Below, piece after piece: positions 27,401 to 42,400 of a DNA stretch of 64,000 bases; the stretch's first letter is position 1, and each line of letters starts with the position of its first letter. The stretch comes from Burhinus oedicnemus. Taxonomy: Eukaryota; Chordata; Aves; Charadriiformes; Burhinidae. Location of the stretch: NCBI GenBank assembly GCA_008921705.1, contig VFFE01007500.1, forward strand, positions 3,933,116 to 3,997,115, read 5' to 3'. The translations under genes and the position numbers were made by a program. The notes beneath the pieces were generated by a model. It saw only the letters and a program-made list of their open reading frames with translations. It was not told the origin of the DNA and did no database searches.

Positions 27401-30400
27401 TTCTAAGTATACATCCTCACTTTCTCAATTTCCAAGATCTGACGATGTACTGAATGCTCACAGCTGGAACTGGAATCAGCTGCTGATGTTTCCTGAATAT
27501 ATAACGGGAAAAAATCTCGAATACTCTGGGAAAGCAGAACTTCAATCTCTCAATGTTTTAAATGCAAATTTTTTGCGGTAATAGCATATACATACTACAG
27601 TGTAATAAACACTGGAAATAAAAGCAGCCATGAAAAGTGTTTCCCTTGCTCTAAACCAGGCAAGCCATAACTGTCTATCTCATAACAGGTGTGAATTCAA
27701 GCCCATTTAAGCCAAAAGAAGTCTGGATCAGGCTAGTAAGGCTCTACTTTGGCACAGATAGAATCAATGGCTTAAATCAAGTACAGACAAGACTGAGAGG
27801 TTTTATTTCCTTCCCTGCATATAAACACACAGAATTTCTGATACCAGAGTATTTTTTAACATTCAAGAAGTAGAAACTGCATATTGTCAGTGCATTGTTA
27901 TTTTTTTCAGCAAGCAAAACAGCAGAAATATCCAAATCTACAAGGTCATGTCTAAGAAAGTTGAGAAAAATCAAACACGGTTTTAAGCAAAAGCAAAACA
28001 AAAAGCTGACAAAATATTTGGCGGTAGTCCTTAAAATTTTGTGTTATCTTTTAAAAAAATAAACAAACCAGCAGCTCAAGTAGTTTTGAACCTCACAAGC
28101 TTGTTTCCCGTTTACAGTAAGAGCAGAGCCGGAGCAAGGAGTTGGTCACCCAGCGGGAGATCAGCGTTCAGTGTACTGAATACAGCAACCAACTCTTGGG
28201 CTACAAGAAAATTAGTCTGTTTCCCCACGTTTTCCACCTGCCCCTCATGCCTTTCCTGATTTGGTATTTAGTTCTCAAAATTCACGTGTCATTCACATTC
28301 ATGAACGTGTCATGCACATTTCAGTTTGAAACTTCGGCAATGTGTTCACAAACCATGAAGGCATCTGGGAGGTTACGTCTGTTAAGACAAAGTGCCCAAG
28401 GAATTAGAACATGCATCAGTCGGTCATTTAAAAATAAAAGTTATCCCCATTTACTGACCTCTGAACTTCTTTGGAGGATTAGCAAGGTCACCTGCCTCTG
28501 GCTGAACCACACAGCGGTCATCCACTAACCTAGAAAAACAAAAGTTATTACACTTACTAAAACTTGTGTTTGACATCAGTGTACATAAATGCAGAGACAT
28601 ACCTGTCACACCATAGATACAGAAGCTTACATATTTCTCCAATTTAATTTTAAAAATACCTTAGAAACTCTATTATTCAGTTACTAAGCATAACAAAGAA
28701 AAGAAAACTCTACGTTTTCCTTCAAGAAAGAGGATTTCTTCTATTGCGCTAAATTATGGCCTGTGTTTCAGATCCCCCTTCATTTAAATTCTGTTAAAGT
28801 CCCTTTTGTTACACTGTGTACATTGATGTTACATGTAAAATTCTTGTTTCTTTTCGTTAGAACCCATTAACCCTGAATCAGAAACAGTTTGTTTTTCTGC
28901 AGCTGTCAGATTTCCACAGCCAGTACCCAAAGGCATAATCCAAAATTCACCAAAATCAAGACAGAGACTCTGAGCCACTTAAACAAGCCCTGGAAAAAGA
29001 CCTCAAAGGAAAATGCTGGGAAGGCACACTTGTATCTGATACGAGTAAGGAGGTTTAAAGCACTGCGGGTTAGCTTGGCCCTACACTTGCAAACTGGCCG
29101 GTGCTTGCAGACTCCTGCATCCCCACTGAGGACTTTTAAGGGGATGCACCGTAACCAGCCTGCACGTAGGTGCAAGAGTGTATGTGGCTCTGCTTACAGG
29201 ATCAGGACATGCAGGGGGGTTTATCCAGTGACCTGCTGTTTCCTAACACCGTTTTGTCTAGAATTTGAATCTGGAATTCAATAAAACGCCTTGGATTTTA
29301 GTCTTTAAACATTCTACTATTGCTCTTCACCATTTGCAATCTTTTTCCTCTGAGGAGGCACGTGGAATTAAGATTCAGCTCCCATCAAAACTCACAGGAC
29401 CACATTTTCCTCTGCTAAAATGAATAAGCATTTATTTAATCCACAGCAGAAAATCTAAGTAACAAATCAAATCTATTTCTCACAACATTTTGAAGTTAAA
29501 TAAACAATAAAATTAAAAAATATAAATTGTTAATCTTATCGCAGAACTTCCTAAACATAAATTCAGCTTCCTTTCAGGAAGCATCCTGTAAATAATGTGC
29601 CTGTTTCAAACAATTATTCAGGAAAATCATGTTTAAGGACACACTACTGCACTGCCACTTCACAACAACACTTTTAGCAGCATTTTCTGGGGAAAATTGC
29701 CAGATAAAGCACAGTTTGGGCTCAGCCAAATTACACAATAGATGCATTCAGTTATCACGCAAGTTGGTGGTGGCTTTGCACCTAGCCACAAGCACAGCAA
29801 GACCGATCTCCCCAGCATGCCCATGAATTTCCTATCTCTAGCAAGCTGACTGCTGACAAGCTGCTCACTCTGGCTGCAGCTCCCAGAAACAAAAGCAAAA
29901 ATGATAAAGAATTTTGGAAGTCAGCAGCTTGGATCTCATAACGTACTTGGATGAAAATGTGAGGTGTCAGTGAGGAAGGAGAATTAGAATCATAGAATGG
30001 TTTAGGTTGGAAGGGACCTTAAAGATCATCTAGCTCCAACTCCCCTGCCATGGGCAAGGACACCTCCTGCTAGACCTGACTGCTCAGAGCCCCATCCAAC
30101 CCAGCCTTGAACACTTCCAGGGATGGGGCCTCCACAATTTCCCTGGGCAACCTATTCCAGTGCCTCACCACCCTCACAGTGAAAAATTTCTTCCTGAGAT
30201 CTAATCTAAATCCACCCTCTTCCAATTTGAAGCCATTACCCCTCGACCTATCACTACACGCCCTTGTAAAACTCTCCAGCTTTCTTGTATGCTCCCTTTA
30301 AGTACTGGAAGGCTGCTGTAAGGTTTCCCTGGAGTCTTCTCTTCTGCAGGCTGAACAACCCCAACTCTCTCAGCCTGTCCTCAGAGCAGAGGTGCTCTAA

Positions 30401-33400
30401 CCCTCTGATCATCTTTGTGGCTCTCCTCTGGACCCACTCCAACAGGTCCATGTCCTTCTTCTGTTGGGGGCTCCAGAGCTGGACACACAGTATTCCAGGT
30501 GAGGTCTCATGGGAGCAGAGTAGAGGGGCAGAATCACCTCGTTGACCTCCTGGCCACAATTCCTTTGATGCAGCCCAGAATGCGGTTGGCCTTCTGCGAT
30601 GCAAGCACATATTGCCAGCTCATGTTGAGCTTCTCATCAACCAACACCTCCAAGTCCCTCTCCTCAGGGCTGCTCTCAATCCATTCTCCACCCAGCCTTT
30701 ATTTGTGCATGGGATTGCCCTGACCCACATGCAGGACCTTGCACTTGGCCTTATTGAACTTCCTGAGGTTGGCACAGGCTCACCTCTCAAGCCTGTCCAC
30801 ACCCCTCTGGATGGAATCCCTTCCCTCCAGTGTGTCGACCACTCCACACAGCTTGGTGTCATCGGCAAACTTGTTGAGGGTGCACTCAGTCCCAACATCG
30901 ATGTCGCCAACAAAGATGTTAAATAGTACCAGTCCCAGTACCGACCCCTGAGGAACACCACTTGTCACTGCACGCCACTTGGACATCGACTCGTTGACTG
31001 CAACTCTTCGTGTGCGACCATCCAGCCAATTCCTTATCCACCGAGTGGTCCATCCATCAAATCAATGTCTCTCCAATTTAGAGACCAGGATATCATGTGG
31101 GACAGTGTCAAATGCCTTGTACACGTCCAGGTAGATGCCATCTGTTGCTCTCCCCTTATCCACCAGCGCTGTAACCTCGTCATAGAAGACCACCAAATTA
31201 CACAAGTCAGGCACAATTTGCCCTTAATGAAGCCATGTTGGCTGCCACTGATCACCTCCTTATTTTCCATGTGCCTTAGCAGAGTTTCCAGGAGGATCTG
31301 CTCCATGATCTTGCCAGGCACAGAGGTGAGACTGACCAGCCTATAGGTCCCTGGGTCTTGTTTTTTACCCTTTTTGAAAATGGGGGTTATGTTCCCCCTT
31401 TTCTAGTCAGCAGTTGAAGTAACAGTTCCAGGAGCATGCAGGGGATCTGCCATGGCCTCATGGAGTTTTGTTTTTCACAGTCTAGGTTAGGCCAGGCTTA
31501 AGAAGAACAAAGTGAGGTTTGGAAAGCAGGACTAGGTCCTGCAAGATGCTCTCTGTCTATGATCTAATGGGCCCAAGCTTCCTATAAACAGCACCTAAAA
31601 CCTGGAATCACAGAAGAAACAGGGCTGGAAAAGACTACCTTAACAGAAGTTTTGCCAAAGGATTTTAATGGCAAGAAGTACTCCCCCCTCAACAAAATCC
31701 CTCAAAGGTTTTCTGAATGAACCCATAAGGTTTGACCCTTAAGCACTGTCAGGATGGAACGTGGGAAGCTGAGAGTGATTCACAAGGAACATCTTGTGTT
31801 CCTTGGTGACAATTTGTGCACCTTGTGACAACTATAAATGGGGATGAAATGCAAAACTTTTATCACGGCACCACACCACCGGAACAAAAACCATATAGAA
31901 AACAAGGTGCTGGTGCTTAGAAAAACAAAAAAGGTCCCACACACTCTCTGAGCCAGTTAGCTGCAGTGTTCAAACGTGTTAGACTTCCAAGGCTCAGAAA
32001 CAGACATCAATCACTTTCATTTAAGCATTCTCTAAAGGCACAAAGATAAGGACCATGAATGAGTTCTGCAGTCATTAGGAACCAAAGACATCAGACAAGA
32101 CAAAGGAGAAAGGAACTGCTGCTACTCCCATCCTATAGGCACAAAATGACAGCACAGAAAGATTAATTGACATGTGGCAGGACAGTGGCATGACAGACCA
32201 GAAACACCATCTCCTGAGCCCTTGCTCAGTGCCTCAGCTTCTAACACCTTTGTTTCTTAAAAAGTATCTTATAACATGGGACAAAAATCTGAATAAAGGA
32301 TTGCTTTGTTTACATAGAAGTCTTCCAAAAATTTAAACCCCCAAATTTCCATGTAATGACATTCATCACATATTCCAGCAGTATGTCCTTCAAAGAGTTC
32401 AGTAGCTGCTTGTTTACTGTGGAGGTGCTTGTTACGGTACCGTAGCGAGAGCCAAGTTGCACATTGCACACGATGCAAGACTTCAGCCTGCCCTGTAGAC
32501 CGGAACAGAAGAGGCTCTTCAAACACAGACTGCTTCCTCTGATGCACAATTCATAATATTCAAATCCCACTTTTTATACTGAGCCAAAAGGCAACTGTTG
32601 CTTTGTTACTGAAGCCTGCTAGGTGGCTGCGTTAAACAACTCGTAATTCCCGACCTTTGTAACCTGCAAACAATCCATTTGAGATGTGTGAAGCCGAGCA
32701 ACAGCCTTGACTACAAAAGGTCCTAGGAACCTGCAGCTTCTGTCAGACCACAGCATATTTTAAGATCACTCGCTTACTGGTTTGCATAGAAGGCCAAAGT
32801 GCACCAGGCCAGACTTTTCTGATAAAGGCAGAATCTACTATATTATACCACCAAATTTGCTAGCTGTTTAAATACTGATCTAAATTATTATGCCTATATT
32901 CAAGCCGCTGTATCATCAAAGAAGCTTTGGCAAACTTCAAAGGGTTTAATTCTTCAGCTGGACCGCAAACAGACGATACGGCTTTGTGCCCTCCGTTGTC
33001 ATTCAGTACCCAGCAGATACAACATGACCGCATTTCAGTTTTTCATATGTTGGCAGCATATAAATGACAAAGGAGTTCCCTGCACATGTATGATAGGATT
33101 TTTATTTGTGCAAGTTCTTCCCTGAACACAATAAATATCTGGTTTATGCATAATGCCTCCAAGTAATTGCTTCACTGCTGTAGTAAATAGTAGTAGTAGT
33201 AGTAGTAGTACTGCACTGTAGTGCAGTAGTTCGCTGGGGCCTAAGATAAATCATCAGGAAAGTCGAAATAATCGTTACAGCCCTGGACTATACGCATACC
33301 CCTTTGTATTCAGTAATTCCAGAATTAGGGTCTGAAAGTAACAACATTCACAAGATTGCTTGTCTTAGGTGCCCAACCATTCTCCCACTGAAGCCACCGA

Positions 33401-36400
33401 AAGTTTTTTTCCATTTGCTGCAGGGGAAGCAAGGGCAGTTCCTCACCATGACACCGCATGCAGCCAGCCTCACAGACTAGCAGGCATTTAAGCCATTAAG
33501 ACCTCACGCTAGAGTGTACAAAACCACATTAAACGAGAATTGAAACTACCTAAAGCAATGCCTAGGAGTTAAGGTGTGCTTCTCAGCAGAGGCAGGGGGA
33601 AAAAGTAAAGGCAGCTTTCAACTCTCTGTTAGCATTAGCCAGGATAGTGCACCGTATCATATGAAGCGGTCAAAGCATGAACCCGTACAGAGTCCTACAC
33701 CTATCTTCCTTCATTTACCCCCATCATTTGGTGGGGCTGACTCTCTCCTTTCTCACCACATGCAAAGCCAAACCTGTGTAGAAGCATTCAATTTAGTAAT
33801 ATCTCGCAGCAGTGAATTCCATATATAAGGTGGCACATGCGTAAAAGTATTTACAAGCAGTTTCAAATACAGTGCCTCTCATTTTTGTTGTTTCAGCAAC
33901 AAAAGGACTGGATCAACTTCTCCCAATACTACTGATCATTTGTATTCAGAACTTGCCTAATATAAACTTCAAAATTCCCATACAGCTTTTAGTATCGCTC
34001 CACTCACTGGGCGCTGGGCAGAAGTAGGGAAACAATCCCTTGCGGTTAATTCCCACTAAATCTTTCTACCACGTAGAGCAGCAGCCTTTGTAGGGACTTT
34101 CACCGAAAGAAAAAACAGAATGGGTGTGTGAAGAACCAGTGGGGACTCACTGCTGGTTGGGGAAAAAGGAGGAAGGGAGCACGGATGGGAGGAGCAGGAC
34201 TAAGCGGTAGCAGTATAACTGATAAGGCAGGTGTGGTGGCAGAAAAGACTAATGGTACCTGGGTTTACAGGTATGAATCATATATGTTGGATGAGTCTTC
34301 ATGTCCTACAAGCTCCTCTGATTACCAAACAGGCTAAAGGTAAATACACCAAAGGTTTCTAGGAACTTGTAGATGCAGCGTGAGGGTCAAGGAACAGTTG
34401 TATAGTGATAATCCTAGAAAAACTTCACAATGAAGAGTTATTTTAAAATTACTACTGAGATACAGTTACATTCTGGAAGAACAAAAACTAATGTAAGAAA
34501 AAATAGACACAGAATGATGACGGGTTTAATGAATTTTAGGGCTGTTTCACAATGTAAGATGCTTTTTAGATTGTCCAAGAAAGCAGTCACATAATATTCA
34601 CTTATCCTAGCTTTGTGCCTTCAGTTTAAAAAAAAAAGATCCTGAAATGTATTGTCTCTTCCTACCAACAGACTTCTACTTTTCATAGCCAAAATTATTA
34701 AGCAAAACAATACCAAAAGCACATGCACAAGACAAAACACACTAGCACCACACTCTCACATACACATAACTGCACATACATGCATGTGTGTGTGCAACTT
34801 GTTAGAAAATACAAGACCCAGCTACTGATGTCTAACTATTATAATACATGGGGATATGCAGAACTCAGCTTGGTGTTATTTACACATATGTAGAGTATTT
34901 TAGTCCTCAAAGAGCTGAATAAGCTAAGCTAGAGTGTCTTAGATAGAAGACACTGCCTCTCTCAGTTGCTCAGCTTTTACTCTCGTGATGATATCATTTC
35001 ACTGATTTTCTGAGCAGCATAAGGCCTGATAGCAGCAGGAAGAGGGGACAACGTTGACAATAGAAATCAGCAAGAGGAGCTGGACCTTTTAATTGCCAGT
35101 GGAGCCAAGCATACCTTTGTTCAACATCAGTTCACAAATCATGCTGGGGTTACCTCCCAAAGACACATAATCTCAACACCCCCTTGCGAACAAAGTACCA
35201 GCCCTCAAAGCCTCCCTTCCTTTGCTCCTCAGATGTCCTTTCACATACACAACCTCCTTACCAGACACGCTCCTCCAGAGCACCTTCCACCCAACACACT
35301 TTTTCCCTTCCTAACTGCAGCTCTCGCACACAAAGCCTCTCCCACGCTCCACACATCCCCACACACAGTAACCGCTCGGGAACAGAGGTGCTAGTCATAC
35401 CACTGAGAAGCCAACCAATAATGAACAATAGGTTATTAAAATTTTGCTGCCCTGGAAATCAAGCATCAAATACCTAAGTGCCAAAACAATCCGGTCCACC
35501 CAGTTCTTCTCCAAGTCCACCCACTTTTCATTTCATTGAGCCTCTTATCAGGCATCTAGGTCAGCCCACTTCTTGCTTGCTTCAAGCGGTCTCCTGCCAA
35601 AAATCTGCAGTCATCATACCTCACCCTTCCCAAAATGTGAGTTCATACTCCTTTTTTTGACTACCAGTCCTGATTCAAATGATTTACAGCTCTATGATTT
35701 AGCTCCACTGTATGAAATTTGTCCTTTTTCCTGTCTCCTCCTTTCCGAAGCCTAATTTTTCATCATCATCTTTTCACATCTGCAGTCTTTCAGGGTCTCC
35801 TACATTAAACCCAGCTTGCACAGAAAACAAAAAGGATCTTCCTTACACTTAAAGCAGGGCTATTAAGACACTGTACCACTTAGGAAGATTCCATATTAAA
35901 AATCCCGTTTGATAAATGGGAGGATTGCAGTACACAGTATTTAAAGAATAACTGTACTACATGCCAGTGAGGTGCAGCAGCACAGAGGGAGACTAGAAAG
36001 TCTGACTGCCGCCTGCCTCAAACTTTAGCAATTTTATCCTTCCCTTCCTTTCTGAAAAAATTTTAATTGCTACAAGCACAAAGCTTAACGCAGGTTGAAA
36101 GGAGCTACTAAATTAATACCCCTAGTCTGGGAAAACAAACTTCTGTGCATCTAAAATATTCCAAACTTCTCAAAGGGTCTTAAACAGCACACAAACTTCA
36201 CCATAAACCAATATCAGCGTAAAACAAGAATGTGGGTGCATTTTATCTCAACCACACAGATCAGGAACACTCAGCCATTCTCGCCATGCTGAAAAATGCT
36301 TGCATAGGTCACTTTGAATTGTATTATCAAATGCCCAGGAGACAGAAGGGCAGAAAGCAAGACACCAAGCATATACTAGGAAACGAAACAACAGCGTGCA

Positions 36401-39400
36401 AGCAGGCAGCTCCACGTTTGCACAAACAGTTGCACTAATAATCAGCCCTGAAGTTTTTTTCCTTATCTGATAGTGCATTCATATATTCTTGTAACCATAC
36501 CTGCAGGCTTGCATGTTGGAGGGAGGAAAAAAAAAGCAGAATTTTTGCCTGTTCAATTAAGTAATCCAGCTATAAATCCTGAATGTCACTTTGTTATTCT
36601 TTTGTATTGTATTATATCCAGTCATGCTTTTAGCTTGTAAAAGCTTCAGCAACCTGTTCACGTAGAATTTGTTTATTCATTTTATAGTTACTGTTACATT
36701 TAAGACACTGTGCAAATTAAAATAAATTATAAGAATGGAGTTAAAATCAATTATTACAATAGAATAAAGTGTTATTTGGAGATTACAGTGGAGAGAAGAA
36801 CAGATGATTCTTAGATTTCAGTCTCAATTTTGCAATTTTCTTGACCTGCATACATGTACGCACAGGGAAAATGGTACTGAACTTAGCTTGTGCATACTAA
36901 TTTTTGTCAAGTAAATAAATATTTGCACAGCATTTCAAGATCCTCACATCAATACAACATACATTAAGTCACTTTTCAGTGGTGCCAAGTGTACTTATTT
37001 TCTGCTGTCAAAAGGGGACTTGGGAATCGGCAATGGGAGGCGATGTGCCAGCCCGCCCCACCCAGCTCATTCTCCATCACACAAACTCCCGCTACACTTC
37101 TCCAAAATCCTGGTGCTCTGCTCCCAAGCCTGTTTTGGCTTCAGTCTGTCTCAGTACCTTTGAAAAACAAATTACGTTCCCGTAAAACCAAGGAAATGTC
37201 TGATTTCTTCCTTTTTTTTTTTTTAATATGAAAAGTGAAACTCTATCATACAAGGATGTTGTGACAGCCTAAAGGCATTCAACAGAAGAAAATCTTGCAC
37301 TGGAAAACATACTTTTTTGGATGAAATTTGTATTGAGACATTCTTTTAAAATTAAGAAATGGAAAGGATAAAATGAGTATTAGGAAAGCTTTCTGAAAGC
37401 AGTAGTGGCTTGCAGAACATAGACCCACTAACAATATGTATCACCTGGGAGATCGGACAATTTTTCCATTACTAACATTTTCTTTTCTGGGTGAAATCCT
37501 GGCTCTCTTTGAACTTACCAGCAAAATTTCCACTGATGTCTCTGAGATCAACATTTCACCCCAATGACCCTACCTTCCCAGAAGTGTACTGGGGAGTGAA
37601 GTGCTGTTTAAATAAGCAGCAGTGGCAGCACCCAGTGCCCAGCTATATGGGAGACTCTTCAAATGGAGGAAGCCCACTACGGCCAACACCCCAGCGAGCT
37701 CACCCCTGCCAAACCAATCTCGCCCAGAGATGGGGTGGAAGATGGCATTCTGGTGGCTGCAGTTCAGCCAAGTAAGTGTAAAGTGTCTAGCTCAAATCCA
37801 TCATCTGAGATTGTTTTTCAGTCAAGATTGAGAGACAGGCACCTCCAGAGGGCAATAACAACCTACTTTAGGGCAGATGTATAAAACAGGAGGATGAAAC
37901 ATCCTCTGGACACGGCCTTCCTCTCTCCCTTGCCTATTTGCTACTTGAGTAACTTTGAGATGACTACACTTTGGAAAAACACGTTAAGCGAGACCCTCAG
38001 CCATCTCAGGTCAGAGCTACTAGTGTTCTGCAAGGCCTTCCTCCTAGTTCAGCCTCAACGCCTGGCCATTTTTCTTGTGCCTGGCTGAGACGCAGATGAG
38101 AAACCCAGGTGGACCTGGTTGAGATATTCCTCCTGCCCCCATCCACCTTCCTTCTGTGCATCCCCCAGCAAAGTAAGACTGCTAACATTGCATTCTTGGA
38201 GGTGCACGCTCACTGCCAGGTTGCCAACAACCAGAGAAAAACATTATGTTATTGTGTCTACACATAGGGTACAATGAGTCTGCACGTCTTGAAGTTTGCA
38301 AATTCTTTTTTTTTTTTAAAAGATAGCCAGCGTCACCCACAGTACACATTCAAGGGTGAGGATTTTTATGCTGATGCAGTTTGTCTCAAAAGATTCCAGC
38401 CACTGAGGTGTTATGGAACAAAAGAGAAAAACCTTCCTTCAGTTTCAATTAAGCTCACTCAACTACTGCTCATGAGGACAGTTGCGAAGGAGAGTTTTAG
38501 CTAATTGTACACAAAATGAAGAAGATAAAGAAAGCTGTACTAATTATTACAATTTTGTTAAAACTGAAAATTTGATCATTTCAAGACAAGACTTTAAAAA
38601 GTGGGATGTTGTAGAAGTGGACATATGTATTAAAATATTGTAGTTCTTTGAGCATATTATCATACACTAAAATCCAAAAATATCATCATCTGCTCATCAG
38701 CTGTTCAACAGTCTATTTGTGAGGCTTTATATTCATGTTCTTCAGGGCAGAGGCCACATACCACAAACATTCATGACAATCTCCAAATATTCCCTTTATT
38801 TATTTTAGGAGAATCTACGGCGTCCTTCAAAGTTTTTAAGTACAATCTAACTTCTGCAGCTCTTCTACTTAATCCTTACTCCAACTAGCTCCATTTTGAA
38901 TGCAAATACTGTAACAAGTTTAAGATTTGCCCTGACACAAACATGATGCTTACTTAGAAGTAAATCAGAAAATCAAGATTAAACACACAATTTTAACCCT
39001 GCCTGCTTACACCTTACAACTACCCATAACAGCTCTGCCACTCAGCTCTCCCAATGCAAAAAAGAAGGGATGAAGTAGAATTACTAGGTATATAGACATA
39101 ACATACATTAGAAACACTGACACTGTGACTACTGCTAACTAAAAATGGGATTTTCAGCACCACACAAGCCTGCAACTTTACGTGAATTTAAGGCACGTAG
39201 TTCACTAATCAGTCCCTATCAGACTGGTACATAGTGACTTCAGAAAAGAGGTCCTATTAATAGCATCACTGGTCTCAAAATCAAGAAGACAGACAGAACT
39301 CATTGCAGGGTTACCTATTCAGCCAGAGACAGCAACGCAAAGCCAGCCATAGACAGAAAATAATCACAATCAAAAGAAATTCTACATTCAGCTTGCACCA

Positions 39401-42400
39401 GAAGAATTTGTGCTTTTTGCCCAGCTTTGTCTATAGCTAGGTTGCACATATTTGTGAATGTCCACTTGAAAGGACTGTTTTGAAGAACTGTGTGCTAATG
39501 AAAGAAATCGGAAAGGCTGAATTTGCCACTGTTAATGCCATTTAATGAAAACAAAGAGAAAGGTTTACCCAGAAAAATACTGTTGAGAAATACCAACATC
39601 TGTCCAGTGATCAAAAAAGTTACTTCATCACCGAAAATGGTAATGAAGGCATTCACACCTACGCATCAAAATGGCAACACTTACTGTATAAAGGAAGCAT
39701 AAGCAAAAGGAGAGAATTAGGAAATTTAGATTTGGCTGAAATAGCATAATGCAAAATATCATTGTTTAAGTAGACAAACCAGCCTCAAATGCTACTGCAA
39801 GGTACCTAACGAGCCTCAACAATTTCTGGGACAATAACATATATACAAACACATACATACACAAATATATACATACACAAATACATACGCACAAATTATC
39901 AATCCTGCAAACACAATTTACAATCCAGATCCTGGAAATTAAACCAAGTTCCTTCTCCATTTTGTAACATAAATAGTAAAAATCCAGCAGACCAATTGCT
40001 ATTACATTCTCTAAAAATGTGCGTGGAAAACTTTTCTTCAACAAAATGCTGATATTTGACACATTTTGCAGTGTTTATTTCACACAGCAATGGCAAATCT
40101 TACATGCCTAACTTTTGCTAAAGTTGAAAAAAATTCCCCTCCTTTAGATAATACAGATACCAAAATACTCTATATTACAAACTTTGTTATATGTCAGGAC
40201 ACCAAATGAAGAAAGGACCCGCCTTGTCAAATGGTGACAAGTCCTGAGCTAGCGTGAACATGCGCAATTCCACTGAAGTTAGTCAAAAAGCGCTTTGCAA
40301 CAGCAACTTAGCATCTGACCCAGTGCTTTTTATATTCCTTCTTTGGTGTATCTTCCTTTAGCTGCCCCAGGGGCTGGCTTCAGTACCAACCAGCCCTGTT
40401 GTGCCACCAGGACCACGCAGCAGGACTTGGGCCCCCACCAGCCGCATCCCCCTTCCACGCAGCATGCTGTGTCCTGGCACCGGGGACAAACCTGGGCTTT
40501 ACACAGGAACGTGAACCTTCCCCAGCCACCTTCTTGCCGAGGCAGCCCTCTGAAATACGGCGCTGCTTGGTTTTGCTTTCAGATAAAAGGAGGCAGCTCT
40601 CAGTTTAACAGCGTAACCACCATCAAGCTCGTACCCAACATGTAATTCAGCTCCCAAAAATCCCACTGCTGGTTTCAGCGTTTACTTCTGCCTCCGGGGA
40701 CAATGATTTGGTTTGCAGGAATTCACTGAACGAGGTCTGCTCACCCTTTGATATGTGTCCAGCTCTCACTGACAGTAATGAGAATTATGCACAGTTATTA
40801 AAAGCTAAGAGAGCACTTCACATCAACACATCTTCCAATTCTCTCAACAAAAGATTTTTATTTTTTTTTAATTTCCATTTTGCAATGATAAATGTTTACA
40901 AAGTTTTGCAGCTGGGCCAGGTATTTTTGCATATTCCCTTCACTCTTCTGTTTCTTCTGCAGCAAGTTAAAAAACACCTTCCAGATGAAAAATTACAGTG
41001 ACACTATTTACTTGTTTTTAAACTAAGCAGAGACAGTTTCCTCCTGGGACAGATCATTTTGGGAGCTGTTCCAGATTCTCTCAAAGCTGCTTTCCCAGTA
41101 GCTGGGAGCAGCTCTCAGAGCCTTTTGCCACACCTACACCCAACCTGTGCACGCTCGCTTAAGAGTTACACATACCAGTGCCAAGAAGCAACCTGAAGAG
41201 GAAATGCTCGGGAACACTCCTTCCATGGGGGAAGGAACTGGGAAGCAGGACAGCCAAGAAACAGCAGCCATAACACGATGGCAAAATAGTGGCTTCTGTG
41301 CAGGTCTACGGACGTGAAGGTAAAGGTGGAAAAAGAGCCAACACGTTGCTGCGCTACTTGTGTGAATCTTTCATAACTAGCATTTTAAAATGGGGAAAGT
41401 GCCATAATAAGCAGGTTCAAACCTCAAACCTGCTTCAGACCTTTCTCAAATTGACCACAATGCAGGCTGGCGTCCCCTCTGGTTTTAACGCAGTGAGACT
41501 ATACTCACAAACAGCAAATTTAACATGCCCAAGAACGCTCCCAGGGTCTGAGGCCAAGCGGCATGGAAAACCCCATGTCTGCCTCAGCAGACCTCAGCGT
41601 TCAAGTCGGGGTGGCTGCACGCTCCCAGAGGAGCTTCCAGGAACCCTCCAGCCCCGTCCCTCCACAGGGTCTGGGGACAGCATTAGTGCCAAAAACCACA
41701 CCAGGAAACACTTTCAGCAGTTAACTGGTACAGACCATCGCCTCCCAGCAGCCCAGAGCACACGTGAGCACATATTTATTTATTAATACAAACATAGCAG
41801 AAAGTTTTTTGAAAATGGTCTCATCCTTGACCAAGCGCTTCCAATTGCGTTCTCAGCACTGACAACATTATGCTGCGCTGGGATGAGGGGGCTTTTTCAT
41901 CACGCCATAAATATCAGAGCAACAACTCTGCTTGAACAGAGCGCTGACTCTCAGGCTGTGCTGTCAGTTGTCCAAATGTTATATCACCTACAAAGGTGTG
42001 TCTTAACAACAAGCCCTGCTACAAAGAAATGAATTTGGCCTTTTACGTGAAGGCCCTCCAGTTCTGCAGCATTCTTTTCAGCTGAAGGAAATGCTTTCCA
42101 GGTCTCCTCGTACAGTTTATCCTTACATCGTAAGAGAGGAAAAACGCCTGCAAATAATTGCTTTCTATTTGGAGAGCTGGAGTCCTTTATCACTTACGTA
42201 CGCTTACTGGGAATTAACTGGCAGAGAAACAAAGAAATCACGTCTTCCAGAAAACCCTGCACTTCAGTGATATGTTAAGTGGAAGAACGGCATCCACTTC
42301 ATTTTTCCTCTTAAGTGCAGTACTGCCGTACACACACTTATTAACGCTCGTATTACAATCTCAGAAAACCTGTGGGTTTTAAAGATGCAAACTATGCTTT

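Larger units (their letters stand above)
18308..28458 (-). other. ITPR2: ITPR2 intron 2 (about 10.2 kb)
   Basis: Bounded by donor GTCAGT (28458-28453) and acceptor TTCCACAG (ending at 18308). It contains CR1 copy 2 (20890-21781), a GC-rich block near exon 3 (18790-19110), a purine-rich strand (24160-24530), a GAG trinucleotide tract (26435-26452) and G-runs at 23171-23184. The rest (about 19130-20890, 21782-24160, 24530-28458) shows no gene or recognised repeat. Confidence 0.9.

Noticed and set aside
30107..30926. Several plus-strand open frames
   Set aside because: They are antisense shadows of CR1 copy 3, which reads on the minus strand.
31603..31645. Possible extra CR1 3' end
   Set aside because: Only a short, weak resemblance; not enough to call an element.
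41289..41786. 165-codon plus-strand open frame
   Set aside because: No family resemblance, no splice or promoter context, and no codon pattern unlike its surroundings; likely chance in a moderately GC-rich stretch.
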